DNA of 40,238 nucleotides, taken from contig NZ_JABELD010000035.1 of the NCBI RefSeq assembly GCF_018853445.1, forward strand, positions 1 to 40,238. The letters run 5' to 3'. Under the pieces are notes generated by a model that searched no databases, was not told where the DNA came from, and saw only the letters and a list, made by a program, of their open reading frames with translations. Positions 8,377 through 18,115 of the stretch are shown here, piece after piece. Origin of the DNA: Acidithiobacillus concretivorus. GTDB taxonomy: Bacteria; Pseudomonadota; Gammaproteobacteria; Acidithiobacillales; Acidithiobacillaceae. The translations under genes and the position numbers were made by a program. Each line of letters starts with the position of its first letter. Positions within the stretch are counted from its first letter, which is position 1.

Positions 8377-10661
8377 AGCATGTATTTTTTCTGGATGGTC
8401 AGGAGATTCCCTTCATCCCCGGACAGAACGTGCTGGAGGCGGCTATTGCCGCTGGAAAAGATCAGCAGATCCCCTATTTTTGTTTTCATCCCGCTTTGGG
8501 AAGTCTGGGGGCTTGTCGGCAATGTGCCGTGAAAATGTACTCCCATGACAGCAAACATCCACCCCGGATTACCATGGCCTGCCTGCTGCCGGCCAGCGTT
8601 GGTCTGCAACTGGTTACTCTGGAAGACGACGTGCATACCGAGCATCGGGAGATCATTGAACTATTGATGACCAACCATCCGCTGGACTGTCCGGTCTGTG
8701 ATGAGGGTGGACAATGTCATCTTCAGGATATGACGGTGCAGACCGGACATAGTGTGCGCCGTTACAGCGGCCCGAAGCGTACCTATCGCAATCAGGACCT
8801 CGGCCCTTTGGTCTATCAGGAAATGAATCGCTGTATTACCTGCTATCGCTGCGTGCGTTTTTATCAGGATGCGGCTCAGGGCGAAGATTTCGGGGTGTTC
8901 GGCTCCCGCAACCGGGTCAGTTTTGGACGTCTGGAAGATGGGCCACTGGAAAGTCCTTTCAGTGGGAATCTGGTCGAGGTCTGCCCGACGGGTGTATTTA
9001 CGGACAAGGTTTTTCGTCATAATTACGTCAGGGTTTGGGATTTGCAGCAGGGTCCTTCGGTGTGTCCTCATTGCGCGGTGGGTTGCAACACGACCCCCGG
9101 AGCGCGTCTGGGAACCCTGCGCCGCATACGAAACCGCATACGGCCGGAAATAAATGGCCACTTCCTCTGTGACCGGGGTCGCTATGCTTTTCCCTACGTG
9201 ACGGCAAATTCCCGGCCTCTGCAGCCTCGCCTCAAGGGGGAACCCAGCCGTCAGGATGCCGTCTTGCGTCAGCTGGCCAGCCGTCTGGAAGAAGGACGCA
9301 GTGGCTTTCTGGGCTCCCCGCGTGAAGATCTGCAAAGTAATCTGGGTCTATTTGCGTTGGCAGACTGCCTGCATGCGCCTTTTGCTGCGGTAACCAGTTC
9401 TTGGGCAGAAGCTTTGGCGCAACAATGTCTGGCACTTCCGCAGGCGCCCAGTTTGCAGGAAGTGGCGGCGGCCGACCGCATTGTGGTCATCGGCGATCTG
9501 GACAGCATTGCGCCCATGGCGGGTTTTGCCGTACGTCAGGCATTGCGTCAGGGTGCCCGTTTGACGGTGCTGGCCAGCAGCCGGACCGAACTGGCCCAAA
9601 AAGGGGATTATCGGCCTTTACGCCCCAGTGCCTTGCGTGATCTGGTTGCCCAATTAGCGGATGATCCCTGTTTGCAGGGGGGGCGGTTTCCGGTACTGTT
9701 GGCCACCGCAGAAACCCTGGGCCCATCTGGTTTGTATGCACTGCGCAAAACCCTGGAAAAACTGCCTGCCAATGCCCGGGCTGGTGCTTTTGTCAATCGA
9801 CCCAATTTGTTTGGGGCCGCTTATTTTGCGGCAGACGGTCATACCGAGCGCCTGCAGCAGGCCTTGCGGCAACGTAAAATCAATCATCTGCTTTGTTTGG
9901 GCGCTGATCCCTTGGGCGAAGACTGGGGGGCGGGTACCTGGCGAACGCTCGCTCCAGGTCTGGATAGTCTGACCTTGCTGGATATGGTTGATTCGGAAAC
10001 GGCCAGAAGCGCAGAGGCCTTAATACCCGTGGCGGCCTTTCCTGAGCGGGCTGGTTTATTTGTAAATTATGAAGGCCGGATTCAGGCGTTTTCACCGGTT
10101 TATCGCCGCGAGGCGCAGGTGCTGCACCCGGCCGTGCATGGCAGCGGCTTTCCCGAGGCTGCCGGTGGCTTGAAACACCCGCTTGGTCCGCCGCCGCCTT
10201 TGTTTTGGCTGGGTCGTCTGGCTGAAATGCTGCAATTGCACGAAGCCTGGCAAAAACGGCTGGATTTTTATTTGCATTTTCTGTGTCCTGAACGGCCAGA
10301 CCCAGAGGGCCCCGGAGTTTTGTTGCCAGACACTATTCGCGCTCGCTTTGAAATCGCAGCACTTCCGGCAACCCGGACGGTGACGCCCGAGCAATGGGAA
10401 CTCGATATTTTTCGCTGGTATGGTGGGGAAACGCTGGCTGACACCGCAGACGAACTGCATTCTCTGGCTCCGGCCCGGGGTTTGCGGGTGCATCCGGATG
10501 TTCAGGCCGTGACTGCTACCTTGCATGGTCCTTGCGGAGATCTGCAGTTGCCGGTTATTGCCTGTGCAGAAATGGTCCAGGGAGTCATTGCCATTGATCA
10601 GGAAGGTTTCGCCGAGCTGGGCTTATATCCTGGTGATCCCGTCGAAGTCAGCTGGGAGTAA
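8373..10661 (+). CDS. nuoG: NADH-quinone oxidoreductase subunit G
   Basis: 762 residues from ATG 8373 (ATGA overlap with nuoF), preferred to a TTG at 8349. The N-terminus is a 2Fe-2S ferredoxin domain (YFCFHPALGSLGACRQC, then MACLLPA), followed by the His-Cys3 site (NHPLDCPVCDEGGQCHLQDM), a 4Fe-4S site (RCITCYRCVRF with CPTGVF), and a CPHCAVGC motif with a later LCDRGRYAF Cys that would hold the extra cluster N7 known from E. coli and Thermus. The C-terminal part is a molybdopterin-oxidoreductase-like fold, usually without cofactor in complex I. Confidence 0.94.
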   Translation: MKHVFFLDGQEIPFIPGQNVLEAAIAAGKDQQIPYFCFHPALGSLGACRQCAVKMYSHDSKHPPRITMACLLPASVGLQLVTLEDDVHTEHREIIELLMTNHPLDCPVCDEGGQCHLQDMTVQTGHSVRRYSGPKRTYRNQDLGPLVYQEMNRCITCYRCVRFYQDAAQGEDFGVFGSRNRVSFGRLEDGPLESPFSGNLVEVCPTGVFTDKVFRHNYVRVWDLQQGPSVCPHCAVGCNTTPGARLGTLRRIRNRIRPEINGHFLCDRGRYAFPYVTANSRPLQPRLKGEPSRQDAVLRQLASRLEEGRSGFLGSPREDLQSNLGLFALADCLHAPFAAVTSSWAEALAQQCLALPQAPSLQEVAAADRIVVIGDLDSIAPMAGFAVRQALRQGARLTVLASSRTELAQKGDYRPLRPSALRDLVAQLADDPCLQGGRFPVLLATAETLGPSGLYALRKTLEKLPANARAGAFVNRPNLFGAAYFAADGHTERLQQALRQRKINHLLCLGADPLGEDWGAGTWRTLAPGLDSLTLLDMVDSETARSAEALIPVAAFPERAGLFVNYEGRIQAFSPVYRREAQVLHPAVHGSGFPEAAGGLKHPLGPPPPLFWLGRLAEMLQLHEAWQKRLDFYLHFLCPERPDPEGPGVLLPDTIRARFEIAALPATRTVTPEQWELDIFRWYGGETLADTADELHSLAPARGLRVHPDVQAVTATLHGPCGDLQLPVIACAEMVQGVIAIDQEGFAELGLYPGDPVEVSWE

Positions 10662-10666
10662 CGCCA

Positions 10667-11623
10667 ATGATGCTTTTTCTGATGGCTCTGGGCATGTTGT
10701 TTACCACCCTGGTTTTGCTGGGCGTGGCGGGTTTTCTGGTCTTTGCAGAGCGGCGGGTTCTGGGTTTTCTGCAGAATCGTCTGGGCCCCAATCGACTGGG
10801 TCCTCTGGGCATCGGCCAGGCGCTTGCCGATGCCCTCAAGTTGATGAGCAAAGAAAATTTTGTGCCCGATTTTGCCGATCCGGTACTTTACCGGGCGGCG
10901 CCGGTTCTGGTGGCCTTCAGCGCTTTGGCCAGCTTTGCCGTGGTGCCGCTGGATCATCATTTTTCCTGGGCGGGCAACTGGAATATCGGTTTGTTGTTCA
11001 TTCTGGCTATGAGTTCCCTGAATGCCTACGGCGTATTTCTGGGGGGCTGGGCTTCGGGCAACAAGTTTTCCCTGCTGGGCGCAGTCCGGGCAGTAGCCCA
11101 GTTAGTCAGCTATGAGTTACCCATGGGACTGGCCCTTTTGGGTGTGGTTTTGCTGAGTGGATCGCTGTCCCTCAACGGGATTGTCGCTGCGCAAAGTCTG
11201 CCCTATATCGTCCTTCAACCTCTGGGTTTTATCATTTTTCTGATAGCCGGTGTGGCCGAAACCCACCGCCTTCCCTTTGATTTGCCCGAAGCGGAAAGTG
11301 AATTAGTGGCTGGATTTAATACGGAATACGGAGGAATGCGCTTTGGGTATTTCTTTCTGGGGGAGTACCTTGGCCTGACCTTGATTGCAGTGCTGACGGC
11401 GCTGCTCTACCTCGGCGGCTGGCATGGTCCCTGGCTGCCCGGATGGATATGGTTGTTGGTCAAGACGACAGCAGTGATTTTCGTGTTTTTCTGGTTGCGG
11501 GCGACCTTGCCACGACCACGTTATGACCAGTTAATGGCCTTGGGCTGGAAAGTGCTTTTGCCACTGGCATTATTCAATGTGCTTGCGACAGCTTTGGCGG
11601 CAGCTTTGTGGAGGCTGGCATGA
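10667..11623 (+). CDS. nuoH: NADH-quinone oxidoreductase subunit H
   Basis: 318 residues, about eight membrane helices. NuoH forms the membrane side of the quinone chamber and the start of the proton channel. Signatures: [40 protein letters not shown] with the helix-5 Glu, and [21 protein letters not shown] with the acidic cluster. All the charged residues I know to matter here are kept, unlike in NuoK, M and N. GGGAG before the tandem ATG-ATG supports the start. It overlaps nuoI (ATGA at 11620). Confidence 0.95.
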   Translation: MMLFLMALGMLFTTLVLLGVAGFLVFAERRVLGFLQNRLGPNRLGPLGIGQALADALKLMSKENFVPDFADPVLYRAAPVLVAFSALASFAVVPLDHHFSWAGNWNIGLLFILAMSSLNAYGVFLGGWASGNKFSLLGAVRAVAQLVSYELPMGLALLGVVLLSGSLSLNGIVAAQSLPYIVLQPLGFIIFLIAGVAETHRLPFDLPEAESELVAGFNTEYGGMRFGYFFLGEYLGLTLIAVLTALLYLGGWHGPWLPGWIWLLVKTTAVIFVFFWLRATLPRPRYDQLMALGWKVLLPLALFNVLATALAAALWRLA

Positions 11624-12150
11624 GTGTCTGGGGCAATATCTCCGAACTGGGTGCAGGGCTGTGGACAACTTTGCGTCAGCTGGGCCGAACTTCAACCGTC
11701 AGCTATCCTGAGGAGCCTTTAAACTTACCGCCACGCTGGCGGGGGCGGCCCGTACTTACGCGTGATCCCGACGGTGATGAGCGTTGCGTGGCCTGCCAAC
11801 TTTGTTCTGCGGTATGTCCGACGCGCTGCATTGAATTGCAAGCCGCAGAGCGCCCTGACACGCGCCGCTATCCCCTGACGTTCCGCATTAATTTTTCCCG
11901 TTGCATTTATTGCGGCCTCTGTGAAGAGGCCTGTCCGACGCTGGCCATCCAGCTCCTCGATGAATTTGCTTTCAGTAAAGAACATCACGCTGATTTTATC
12001 TACGAAAAAGAGGCGTTGCTCATTGACGGGACGGGTAAGCATCCGCATTACAATTTTTATCGGCATTCCGGAGTGGCTCTGCAAGATAAGGATAAAGGCG
12101 CGGGCATCAACGAAAAAACTCCCGTCAATGTCCGGAGTAATCTGCCATGA
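11620..12150 (+). CDS. nuoI: NADH-quinone oxidoreductase subunit I (N6a, N6b)
   Basis: 176 residues. Two ferredoxin-type 4Fe-4S motifs: Cys56, 59, 62, 66 ([13 protein letters not shown]) and Cys95, 98, 101, 105 ([13 protein letters not shown]), the clusters linking NuoG to NuoB. The N-terminal amphipathic segment WTTLRQLGR is usual for anchoring on NuoH and NuoA. ATG 11620 has GGAGG at 11610-11614; an earlier in-frame GTG at 11608 is disfavoured. The last 25 or so residues are polar and not conserved in my view. The stop overlaps the nuoJ start. Confidence 0.95.
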   Translation: MSVWGNISELGAGLWTTLRQLGRTSTVSYPEEPLNLPPRWRGRPVLTRDPDGDERCVACQLCSAVCPTRCIELQAAERPDTRRYPLTFRINFSRCIYCGLCEEACPTLAIQLLDEFAFSKEHHADFIYEKEALLIDGTGKHPHYNFYRHSGVALQDKDKGAGINEKTPVNVRSNLP

Positions 12151-12641
12151 CGATTTTTCTGATCTCGCTGTTATTGTTGATTATTCTCACGATCGGAGCC
12201 GCACTGCTGGTAGTCCGTGATCCCATGCATGGCGCGGTGAACCTGGGAGTCAGCCTGCTGGCCTTGAGTGTTTTGTTTTTGGTGCTGGGAGCACCCTTTG
12301 TCGCGGCCCTGGAAGTGATGTTGTATGTGGGCGCTATTCTGGTCCTTTTTCTTTTTGCCATCATGTTGTTACGCACTCCTCTGACGACCCGGGAAGAACC
12401 GCGCTGGCGTCAGGGTTTCTGGTGGCCAGCGGTGCTGGTGGTTCTGCTAACGGCCATCCTGATTCTCCTTTTCAGCCGTCGCCCGGATCTAATGGTGGTT
12501 ATTCAGGAAATAGGTCCAGGTACGGTAGGACGTGCCCTTTTCGGTCCCTATCTCTGGCTCACGGAAGCCGTGGCGCTGCTGCTTTTTGCCGTGATCGCCG
12601 CTGTGCTGGCAATTCATCGGAGGGATGATCATGACGCTTGA
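12147..12641 (+). CDS. nuoJ: NADH-quinone oxidoreductase subunit J
   Basis: 164 residues, five membrane helices. The third helix carries the family signature [21 protein letters not shown], including the helix that twists during turnover. [22 protein letters not shown] is the usual first part. NuoJ sits between NuoA/H and NuoK in the membrane arm. Starts at an ATGA overlap with nuoI and overlaps nuoK by 11 nt. Confidence 0.93.
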   Translation: MTIFLISLLLLIILTIGAALLVVRDPMHGAVNLGVSLLALSVLFLVLGAPFVAALEVMLYVGAILVLFLFAIMLLRTPLTTREEPRWRQGFWWPAVLVVLLTAILILLFSRRPDLMVVIQEIGPGTVGRALFGPYLWLTEAVALLLFAVIAAVLAIHRRDDHDA

Positions 12642-12942
12642 GCTCACACTGGTGATTGCCGCATTGCTTTTTGTGGTTGGATTGGCGTTGATCATTTTGC
12701 GCCGTAATCTCATTTTTTTGTTACTGGGCATTGAATTACTCTTTAACGCTGCCATGGTCATTGCTCTGGCCGGAGGTGCCCGCTGGCATTCTGTCACCGG
12801 GCAAGTGCTGGTGGTGTTCATGATGGCGCTGAGTGGTGCCGCCCTGGCTTTGACTCTGGCTTTGTTGTTGCGCGTCAAGCAAGAACTGGGCGGGGATACG
12901 GTGGATAACCTGCGGCAGCTTCGGGAGGAAGTCGATGAATGA
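12631..12942 (+). CDS. nuoK: NADH-quinone oxidoreductase subunit K
   Basis: 103 residues, three membrane helices. The motif RRNLIFLLLGIELLFNAAMV carries Glu35, equal to E. coli Glu36. In helix 3 E. coli reads SLAAAEASIGLALLL with Glu72; here the aligned stretch is LSGAALALTLALLL, so position 71 is Ala and the helix has no acid. ATG 12631 is chosen over ATG 12625 because GGAGGG ends at 12624, leaving a proper 6-nt spacer. It overlaps nuoL by 8 nt. The loss of the second channel Glu is discussed in the findings. Confidence 0.94.
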   Translation: MTLELTLVIAALLFVVGLALIILRRNLIFLLLGIELLFNAAMVIALAGGARWHSVTGQVLVVFMMALSGAALALTLALLLRVKQELGGDTVDNLRQLREEVDE

Positions 12943-14797
12943 GTGGCTTTTTCTAATCCCTGGTTTTCCCCTGCTGGGTGCTTTGCTAAATGGTATTTTT
13001 GGCGAACATTTTTCGCCACGGCAAATGGGGCGTATGGCCGCAACCATGCCCTTCCTGTCCACCCTGGTGGTATTCGCGGTCTGGCTGACCCACGGTCGCG
13101 ATCCCAATCTCCATGATCAGGTCTGGACCTGGATTTCGGTGGGTAATTTCCATGCCAATATATGCTTTCATGTAGATCAAGTGACTTTGGTCATGATCAG
13201 TATTGCCGCCTTTGTAGGTTTTCTGATCCATCTGTTTTCCCAGCAATATCTGAACGGCGATTACGGCGAGCGGCGCTACTATTTTTATTTGAACTTATTT
13301 GTGGGCGGAATGCTGATTCTCACCATGGCAGATAACCTGCTGCTTCTGTACCTGGGCTGGGAGACGGTCGGCTTGTGTTCTTATGCCCTGGTGGCGCACT
13401 GGTATCGCAAACAGGAAAATGCCTGGGCCGGGCGCAAGGCATTTGTGGTGACCCGTATTGGGGATACGGCACTGGCATTGGCAATATTTATCCTTTTTGC
13501 CGAATATCACACCCTTAATTACCACACCCTGTTTGCGGCTGTGGCGGCTCATCCCGATCTGCTGGCCCTCACCATAGCGGGAATTTTGGTGTTGATTGGT
13601 GCTGTCGCCAAATCTGCGCAGTTTCCTCTGCATATCTGGTTGCCTGATTCCATGGCTGGCCCCAGTACGGTCTCCGCCCTGATTCATGCGGCTACCATGG
13701 TGACCGCCGGCGTGTATTTGTGTATTCGTCTGTACCCAGTTTTTGCAGCAGTCCCCGGGATGCTCTGGGTGATTGGATTGAGTGGGGCTTTTACTGCTCT
13801 GTATGCGGCAAGTTGCGGTATTGCGCAGGTGGATATCAAGCGGGTGCTGGCCTACTCTACCATCAGCCAGCTGGGCTACATGTTCCTCGGGGTGGGCATT
13901 GGTGCCCCTTCGCTCGGTCTTTTTCACCTGCTGGTACATGCTTGTTTCAAGGCGCTGTTGTTTATGGGGGCAGGTGTGGTCATTCTCATCTACAGTGATA
14001 ATCATGATATTCGCCAGATGGGTGGTCTCAAAAAGCAGCAACCCTTTTTACGCTGGACGTTTTTGGCGGGTATTTTTGCCCTGGCTGCCGTACCGGTAAT
14101 TTCGGCTTCTTTTTATAGTAAGGATGCCATTATTGCCACGGCATTTATCGTCCCCGGTGGCAAGCTGCTCTGGGTGCTGGCATTGCTGGGCGCGGTGTTT
14201 ACGGCGATTTATGCGTTTCGGCTGTATTTTCTGGTGTTTGAAGGCCCGGAAAAGCCGGGAGAGCCCTATCAGATGGGTTGGGGCATGAAAATTCCTCTGG
14301 GAATCCTGGCCATTGCCAGTATTGGTATTGGCTGGCTGCAGTTTCCGCCGGGCTGGCCGGGTCCGAAAATCTGGTTACCCTGGCTGGCTCCAGAGTTGGG
14401 CATGCCGCCAGCCCCGTCGGGGGGTGTGAATATTTTTCTGCAGGTGGCGGGTTCAGTGGCCACCCTGATTGGTATTGCCATTGCCTACAAAGCCGCACAA
14501 TGGGAGCGTGAAGGTCGTGGTCTCAGTCGCATCACTTTTTTATTCAATGCCTGGTTTTTTGACCGGATTTTTCTACGCATTTTTCCGCCCATCTGGTACG
14601 CATTGGCCGGTATTCTGGACCGACTGATTGAGCAGGGTGGTTTTCAACTGATGCTGCTCGGCGGGTTGCGAGATGGTTTCGGACTCGGTAGCCGTGCTCT
14701 GGAAGCAGGCGAAAATGGCCTGATCAGTCGCTATGCCAGCGGCATGATTCTGGGGCTGGTAGTGCTGCTCTTCATCGCCTGGGGGTACTTGTTGTGA
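12935..14797 (+). CDS. nuoL: NADH-quinone oxidoreductase subunit L (antiporter-like)
   Basis: 620 residues, close to E. coli NuoL (613). It is the distal antiporter-like proton-pumping subunit with the long lateral helix at its C-terminus. The key charged residues are all kept: LYLGWETVGLCS (helix-5 Glu), GAVAKSAQFPLHIWLPDSMAGP (helix-7 Lys), SALIHAATMV (His), LVHACFKALLF (Lys) and SFYSKDAI (helix-12 Lys). This contrasts with the changed residues in NuoM and NuoN. ATG 12935 follows GGGAGG; the stop overlaps the GTG start of nuoM. Confidence 0.95.
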   Translation: MNEWLFLIPGFPLLGALLNGIFGEHFSPRQMGRMAATMPFLSTLVVFAVWLTHGRDPNLHDQVWTWISVGNFHANICFHVDQVTLVMISIAAFVGFLIHLFSQQYLNGDYGERRYYFYLNLFVGGMLILTMADNLLLLYLGWETVGLCSYALVAHWYRKQENAWAGRKAFVVTRIGDTALALAIFILFAEYHTLNYHTLFAAVAAHPDLLALTIAGILVLIGAVAKSAQFPLHIWLPDSMAGPSTVSALIHAATMVTAGVYLCIRLYPVFAAVPGMLWVIGLSGAFTALYAASCGIAQVDIKRVLAYSTISQLGYMFLGVGIGAPSLGLFHLLVHACFKALLFMGAGVVILIYSDNHDIRQMGGLKKQQPFLRWTFLAGIFALAAVPVISASFYSKDAIIATAFIVPGGKLLWVLALLGAVFTAIYAFRLYFLVFEGPEKPGEPYQMGWGMKIPLGILAIASIGIGWLQFPPGWPGPKIWLPWLAPELGMPPAPSGGVNIFLQVAGSVATLIGIAIAYKAAQWEREGRGLSRITFLFNAWFFDRIFLRIFPPIWYALAGILDRLIEQGGFQLMLLGGLRDGFGLGSRALEAGENGLISRYASGMILGLVVLLFIAWGYLL

Positions 14798-16254
14798 TCC
14801 TTGTAACGGTGTTGATTCTTCTCCCATGGGGTGCGGCGCTGTGGCTTTCTGCGCAAAAACAAAGCGGTCAGTACTTTGCAATGAGCATCGCACTGGTCGA
14901 ATTGTTGTTGGCGTTGATTCAGCGTTTTGCCCCAGGAGCCAGCGGCACTTTAGGGCATGCTCTACATATTCCCTATCTGGGTAGTCTTTGGACCTTACAC
15001 GCTGGCCCCCTGGGCAGCACCCTGGCGCTGCTGTGCGCTTTGCTGATTCCGGTGAGTCTGGCTTTTGCCTGGCGCTTACCAGAATTCCGGGCGCTGGCGA
15101 GCGCCGTGCTGGTGATGTCCGGGGCTTTGTTCGGGATATTTTTCGCTCAGAATGTCCTGATGTTTTATATTTTTTATGAAATCCTCGCGTTGGCGGGAGC
15201 TTTCCTGATTTTGCGCAGTGGCCACAAAAGTCGTGCTGCTGCTCTACAGTTTCTGTTGTACACCTTCGTTGGGTCGTTACTTTTTCTGGTCGCACTGGTT
15301 GTGGTCTATGTCCTCCACGGTCAGCAGACTGGAATCTACAATTTTTCCATTTTGCAACTTGCTGACACCCGTATTACCGGGGGTCTCGGTATCTGGCTGT
15401 TTTTGGGTATGGTCGCCGGTCTGGCGGTCAAAATGCCACTTTTCCCTCTGCATAGTTGGGCGGGTACGGGCTACGGCAATGCCGCGCCGGCGGGGAGTGT
15501 GTTTCTCTCGGGGGCCGCAGTGACGGCGGGTGCCTATGGCCTGATTCATTTTGCTATTCCCATGCTTCCCCAGGCGGCACTGGAGTTTGCCCCGGTCGGC
15601 ATTATTCTCGGCGCAATCGGAACCCTGTATGGGGCCTTCCTCGCCCTCAATGCTGCCAACCTTCGCCTTTTTGCAGCCTGGGCCAGTGTCAGCCACATGA
15701 ATCTGGTGGCTCTCGGACTGTTTGCCCTGCAAACGCAGGCGATACATGGCAGCGTGTTTTTGCTGATTGCGCACGGCGTGGTCTCGGCAGGACTGTTCGG
15801 CGTAGTCAGCATTATGGAAAGCCGGGGTTTGACTGGAGAATGGGCAGGTCTGGGAGGCTTGTTTCGACGTGCTCCCCGCCTCGGTGCCTGGATGCTTTTT
15901 TTCTTTCTGGCAGGAATGGGGTTGCCGGGGCTGGCCAATTTTCCTGGAGAGTTTCTCAGTCTGGCAGGGGCCTTTCAGGCGCTACCTTGGGCGGCTGGAT
16001 TGGCGACCTTGGGGATTCTCGCGGGTGTGGTTTATTTTTTACGCGCCTACGAGCGGATCATGCTGGGTCCGCTGAACGAAACCTTGCCGGATACACTGGC
16101 GGATTTGCAGCAGAGCGAGTGGTTGCTGTTCTGGGTGCTGGGGCTACTGACCTTGTGGCTCGGGCTGGATCCCCAAGTCATTCTTGCTCATCTGGGTACC
16201 CTGCTCTCCATTCATAGTGGAGATGTCATTGCCGGAGGTGGTCATGGCTTATAG
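14794..16254 (+). CDS. nuoM: NADH-quinone oxidoreductase subunit M (antiporter-like)
   Basis: 486 residues, middle antiporter-like subunit. GTG start at 14794 overlaps the nuoL stop; a GGGGG run lies 8 nt before. FYIFYEILALAG keeps the helix-5 Glu (129), LAVKMPLFPLHSW keeps the helix-7 Lys (213), and NFPGEF keeps the helix-12 Glu. The usual LPDAHTEAPTAGS loop is replaced by AGTGYGNAAPAGS, and the helix-8 motif GVLLKLGTYG is GAAVTAGAYG, so the Lys equal to E. coli Lys265 is Thr244 (31 residues after Lys213, as in E. coli). Family membership is sure. Confidence 0.93.
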   Translation: MILVTVLILLPWGAALWLSAQKQSGQYFAMSIALVELLLALIQRFAPGASGTLGHALHIPYLGSLWTLHAGPLGSTLALLCALLIPVSLAFAWRLPEFRALASAVLVMSGALFGIFFAQNVLMFYIFYEILALAGAFLILRSGHKSRAAALQFLLYTFVGSLLFLVALVVVYVLHGQQTGIYNFSILQLADTRITGGLGIWLFLGMVAGLAVKMPLFPLHSWAGTGYGNAAPAGSVFLSGAAVTAGAYGLIHFAIPMLPQAALEFAPVGIILGAIGTLYGAFLALNAANLRLFAAWASVSHMNLVALGLFALQTQAIHGSVFLLIAHGVVSAGLFGVVSIMESRGLTGEWAGLGGLFRRAPRLGAWMLFFFLAGMGLPGLANFPGEFLSLAGAFQALPWAAGLATLGILAGVVYFLRAYERIMLGPLNETLPDTLADLQQSEWLLFWVLGLLTLWLGLDPQVILAHLGTLLSIHSGDVIAGGGHGL

Positions 16255-17572
16255 TCCAACCCTGCTGCCACTACTCATTGTTGGTGCTGCGGCACTGATG
16301 GCCTTTCTCGCTGATGCCCTGCGGCTGGGCCGACTCATGCCCTGGTTAGGCGGAATCAGCAGCATTGCTGCTGCAGCCAGTATTTTCGTCGAGCATATGG
16401 CCCTGGGAGCTGATCTGTACTGGGATCTCAGCGCCACTCTTCTCGGTGTCTATTTGAGCCTGGCCATGGCGGCGGGACTGTTTTTTATCACCTTTCATCC
16501 ACTTTCCCGAAAAATGACAGGCAGTTTGGTCGGGCTGTTGCTGACTATGTTGGCGGGTAGTCTGATTTTGGTGAGTGCCCAGAATCTCCTGTTGATGTTT
16601 GTTGGCCTGGAGCTGCAGGTATTACCTTTTTTTGCGTTGCTGGCCTGGCCTGGCAGCAGTCGTGCAGCCGTAGAATCCGCCTTTAAATATGCGGTGCTGG
16701 CCGGGCTTGCGTCGGCCCAGTTTGCCATTGGTATTGCCTTGATTTATCTGGGCGATGGCAGTCTGGCAGTGATTCCGCCAATGGGTGATATGACATCCAA
16801 TGTATTCGGATTGATGGGCGTGCTGGCCTTACTGGCCGCCTTGAGTTTCGAAATTGCCGCCGCGCCTTTTCATGCCTGGGTCGCAGACATTTATCAAGGC
16901 GCGCCAGCGCCGTTTCTGATTTTTCTGGGTGGCGTGGCGAAAGTCGCGATCATGGGGGCGCTGATTACCCTGGTGGCCGCAACGCCAAAGCTGGAAATAC
17001 CCATCGCCGTCATTGCGGCCACCAGCATTATAGTGGGTAACGTCCTGGCTTATCGCGCCGGTCACTTGCGAAGAATGTTGGGCTATTCGGCAATTGCCCA
17101 TGCCGGTTACTTTCTGGCCGCCCTTGCGGCCGGTCCCTTGGGTATTATGGCGGGCGCTATTTATGCCTTGGTGTATGGTCTGATGAACATGGGTACTTTC
17201 ATGGGCCTGTCGGCGCTACCGGAAAACAGTATTGCCATCCCCTGGGCAGCACTGCGAGAGCGCCAGCCGGTGCTGGCCGGGCTCCTGGGTCTGACTCTGC
17301 TCGCTCTGGCTGGAATGCCGCCGAGTATCGGTTTTTTTGCCAAACTGCTGGTCATTATTGCCGATGTGCACGACCAGGCCTATTGGTTGGCCATTCTGAT
17401 TGCTCTCGGTAGCGCCTTTTCTTTTGCTTACTATCTCAGTACCTTGTGGAAACCGTCCGTGCTCAGCAACCCCGACCGTCTGCTGCGCCGGCGCAGTTGG
17501 GAAACTTTTGCCGCATTGGGCATATTGATTCTGCTATTCGGCTGGTTGCTGGCGCCCTTGGGGATGGGTTGA
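16244..17572 (+). CDS. nuoN: NADH-quinone oxidoreductase subunit N (antiporter-like)
   Basis: 442 residues, a little shorter than E. coli NuoN (485). ATG 16244 with GGAGGT at 16234-16239 is preferred to an earlier in-frame start. LMFVGLELQVLPFFAL keeps the helix-5 Glu, GGVAKVAIMG keeps the helix-8 Lys (233), and GFFAKLLVI keeps the helix-12 Lys. The helix-7 motif, normally FKxxxxPFHxW, reads FEIAAAPFHAW: Glu203 stands where the pump Lys (E. coli Lys217) belongs. The 30-residue spacing to Lys233 equals E. coli 217 to 247, so the alignment is firm. Last gene of the operon; no terminator follows before rplM. Confidence 0.93.
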   Translation: MAYSPTLLPLLIVGAAALMAFLADALRLGRLMPWLGGISSIAAAASIFVEHMALGADLYWDLSATLLGVYLSLAMAAGLFFITFHPLSRKMTGSLVGLLLTMLAGSLILVSAQNLLLMFVGLELQVLPFFALLAWPGSSRAAVESAFKYAVLAGLASAQFAIGIALIYLGDGSLAVIPPMGDMTSNVFGLMGVLALLAALSFEIAAAPFHAWVADIYQGAPAPFLIFLGGVAKVAIMGALITLVAATPKLEIPIAVIAATSIIVGNVLAYRAGHLRRMLGYSAIAHAGYFLAALAAGPLGIMAGAIYALVYGLMNMGTFMGLSALPENSIAIPWAALRERQPVLAGLLGLTLLALAGMPPSIGFFAKLLVIIADVHDQAYWLAILIALGSAFSFAYYLSTLWKPSVLSNPDRLLRRRSWETFAALGILILLFGWLLAPLGMG

Positions 17573-17605
17573 GAAATTTGCGTTGTTCACCAGCCCGCAT
17601 ATGCC

Positions 17606-17634
17606 TTGACATGGCACCGTTTCATCGCTAATCT
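17606..17634 (+). promoter_or_regulatory. Putative promoter of rplM-rpsI
   Basis: A perfect TTGACA (17606-17611) lies in the nuoN-rplM gap, about 63 bp before the start codon. A -10 candidate is GCTAAT (17627-17632, spacer 15) or TAATCT (17629-17634, spacer 17); neither is ideal. Confidence 0.45.
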
Positions 17635-17673
17635 CCCGCCCCTCAGTGAAAAACCCGAAGCCGGAGTTTTGTG

Positions 17674-18102
17674 ATGAAGACCTATTCTGCCAAGTCTCAT
17701 GAAGTACAGGGAGACTGGTTCGTCGTAGATGCGACCGATAAAGTGCTGGGCCGTCTTTCTGTAGAGGTGGCTACCCGCCTGCGCGGTAAGCATAAGCCCG
17801 AATTTACCCCCCATGCCGACATCGGAGATCATATTATTGTGATCAACGCCGACAAGATCGCGGTGACCGGCAACAAGGCCAAAGACAAGATGTACTATCA
17901 TCATACCGGCTATGTCGGCAATCTGAAGAGTGCTTCTTTTGAAAAGATGATGGAAACGCACCCAGAGCGGATTATCGAAATTGCCGTCAAGGGAATGCTT
18001 CCAAAAAACTCCCTGGGCCGCGCTATGTACCGGAAGCTCAAGGTGTATAGTGGTTCCGAGCATCCCCATTCTGCGCAACAGCCTCAGACTTTAGATATTT
18101 AA
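17674..18102 (+). CDS. rplM: 50S ribosomal protein L13
   Basis: 142 residues, exactly the usual L13 length. Signatures: [39 protein letters not shown], and the C-terminal [21 protein letters not shown]13 binds 23S rRNA early in 50S assembly. ATG 17674 (MKTY, as in E. coli) is chosen over the GTG three bases before; CCGGAG precedes it. Paired with rpsI 13 nt downstream, the common bacterial order. Confidence 0.97.
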   Translation: MKTYSAKSHEVQGDWFVVDATDKVLGRLSVEVATRLRGKHKPEFTPHADIGDHIIVINADKIAVTGNKAKDKMYYHHTGYVGNLKSASFEKMMETHPERIIEIAVKGMLPKNSLGRAMYRKLKVYSGSEHPHSAQQPQTLDI

Positions 18103-18115
18103 GGTAAGCACTATT

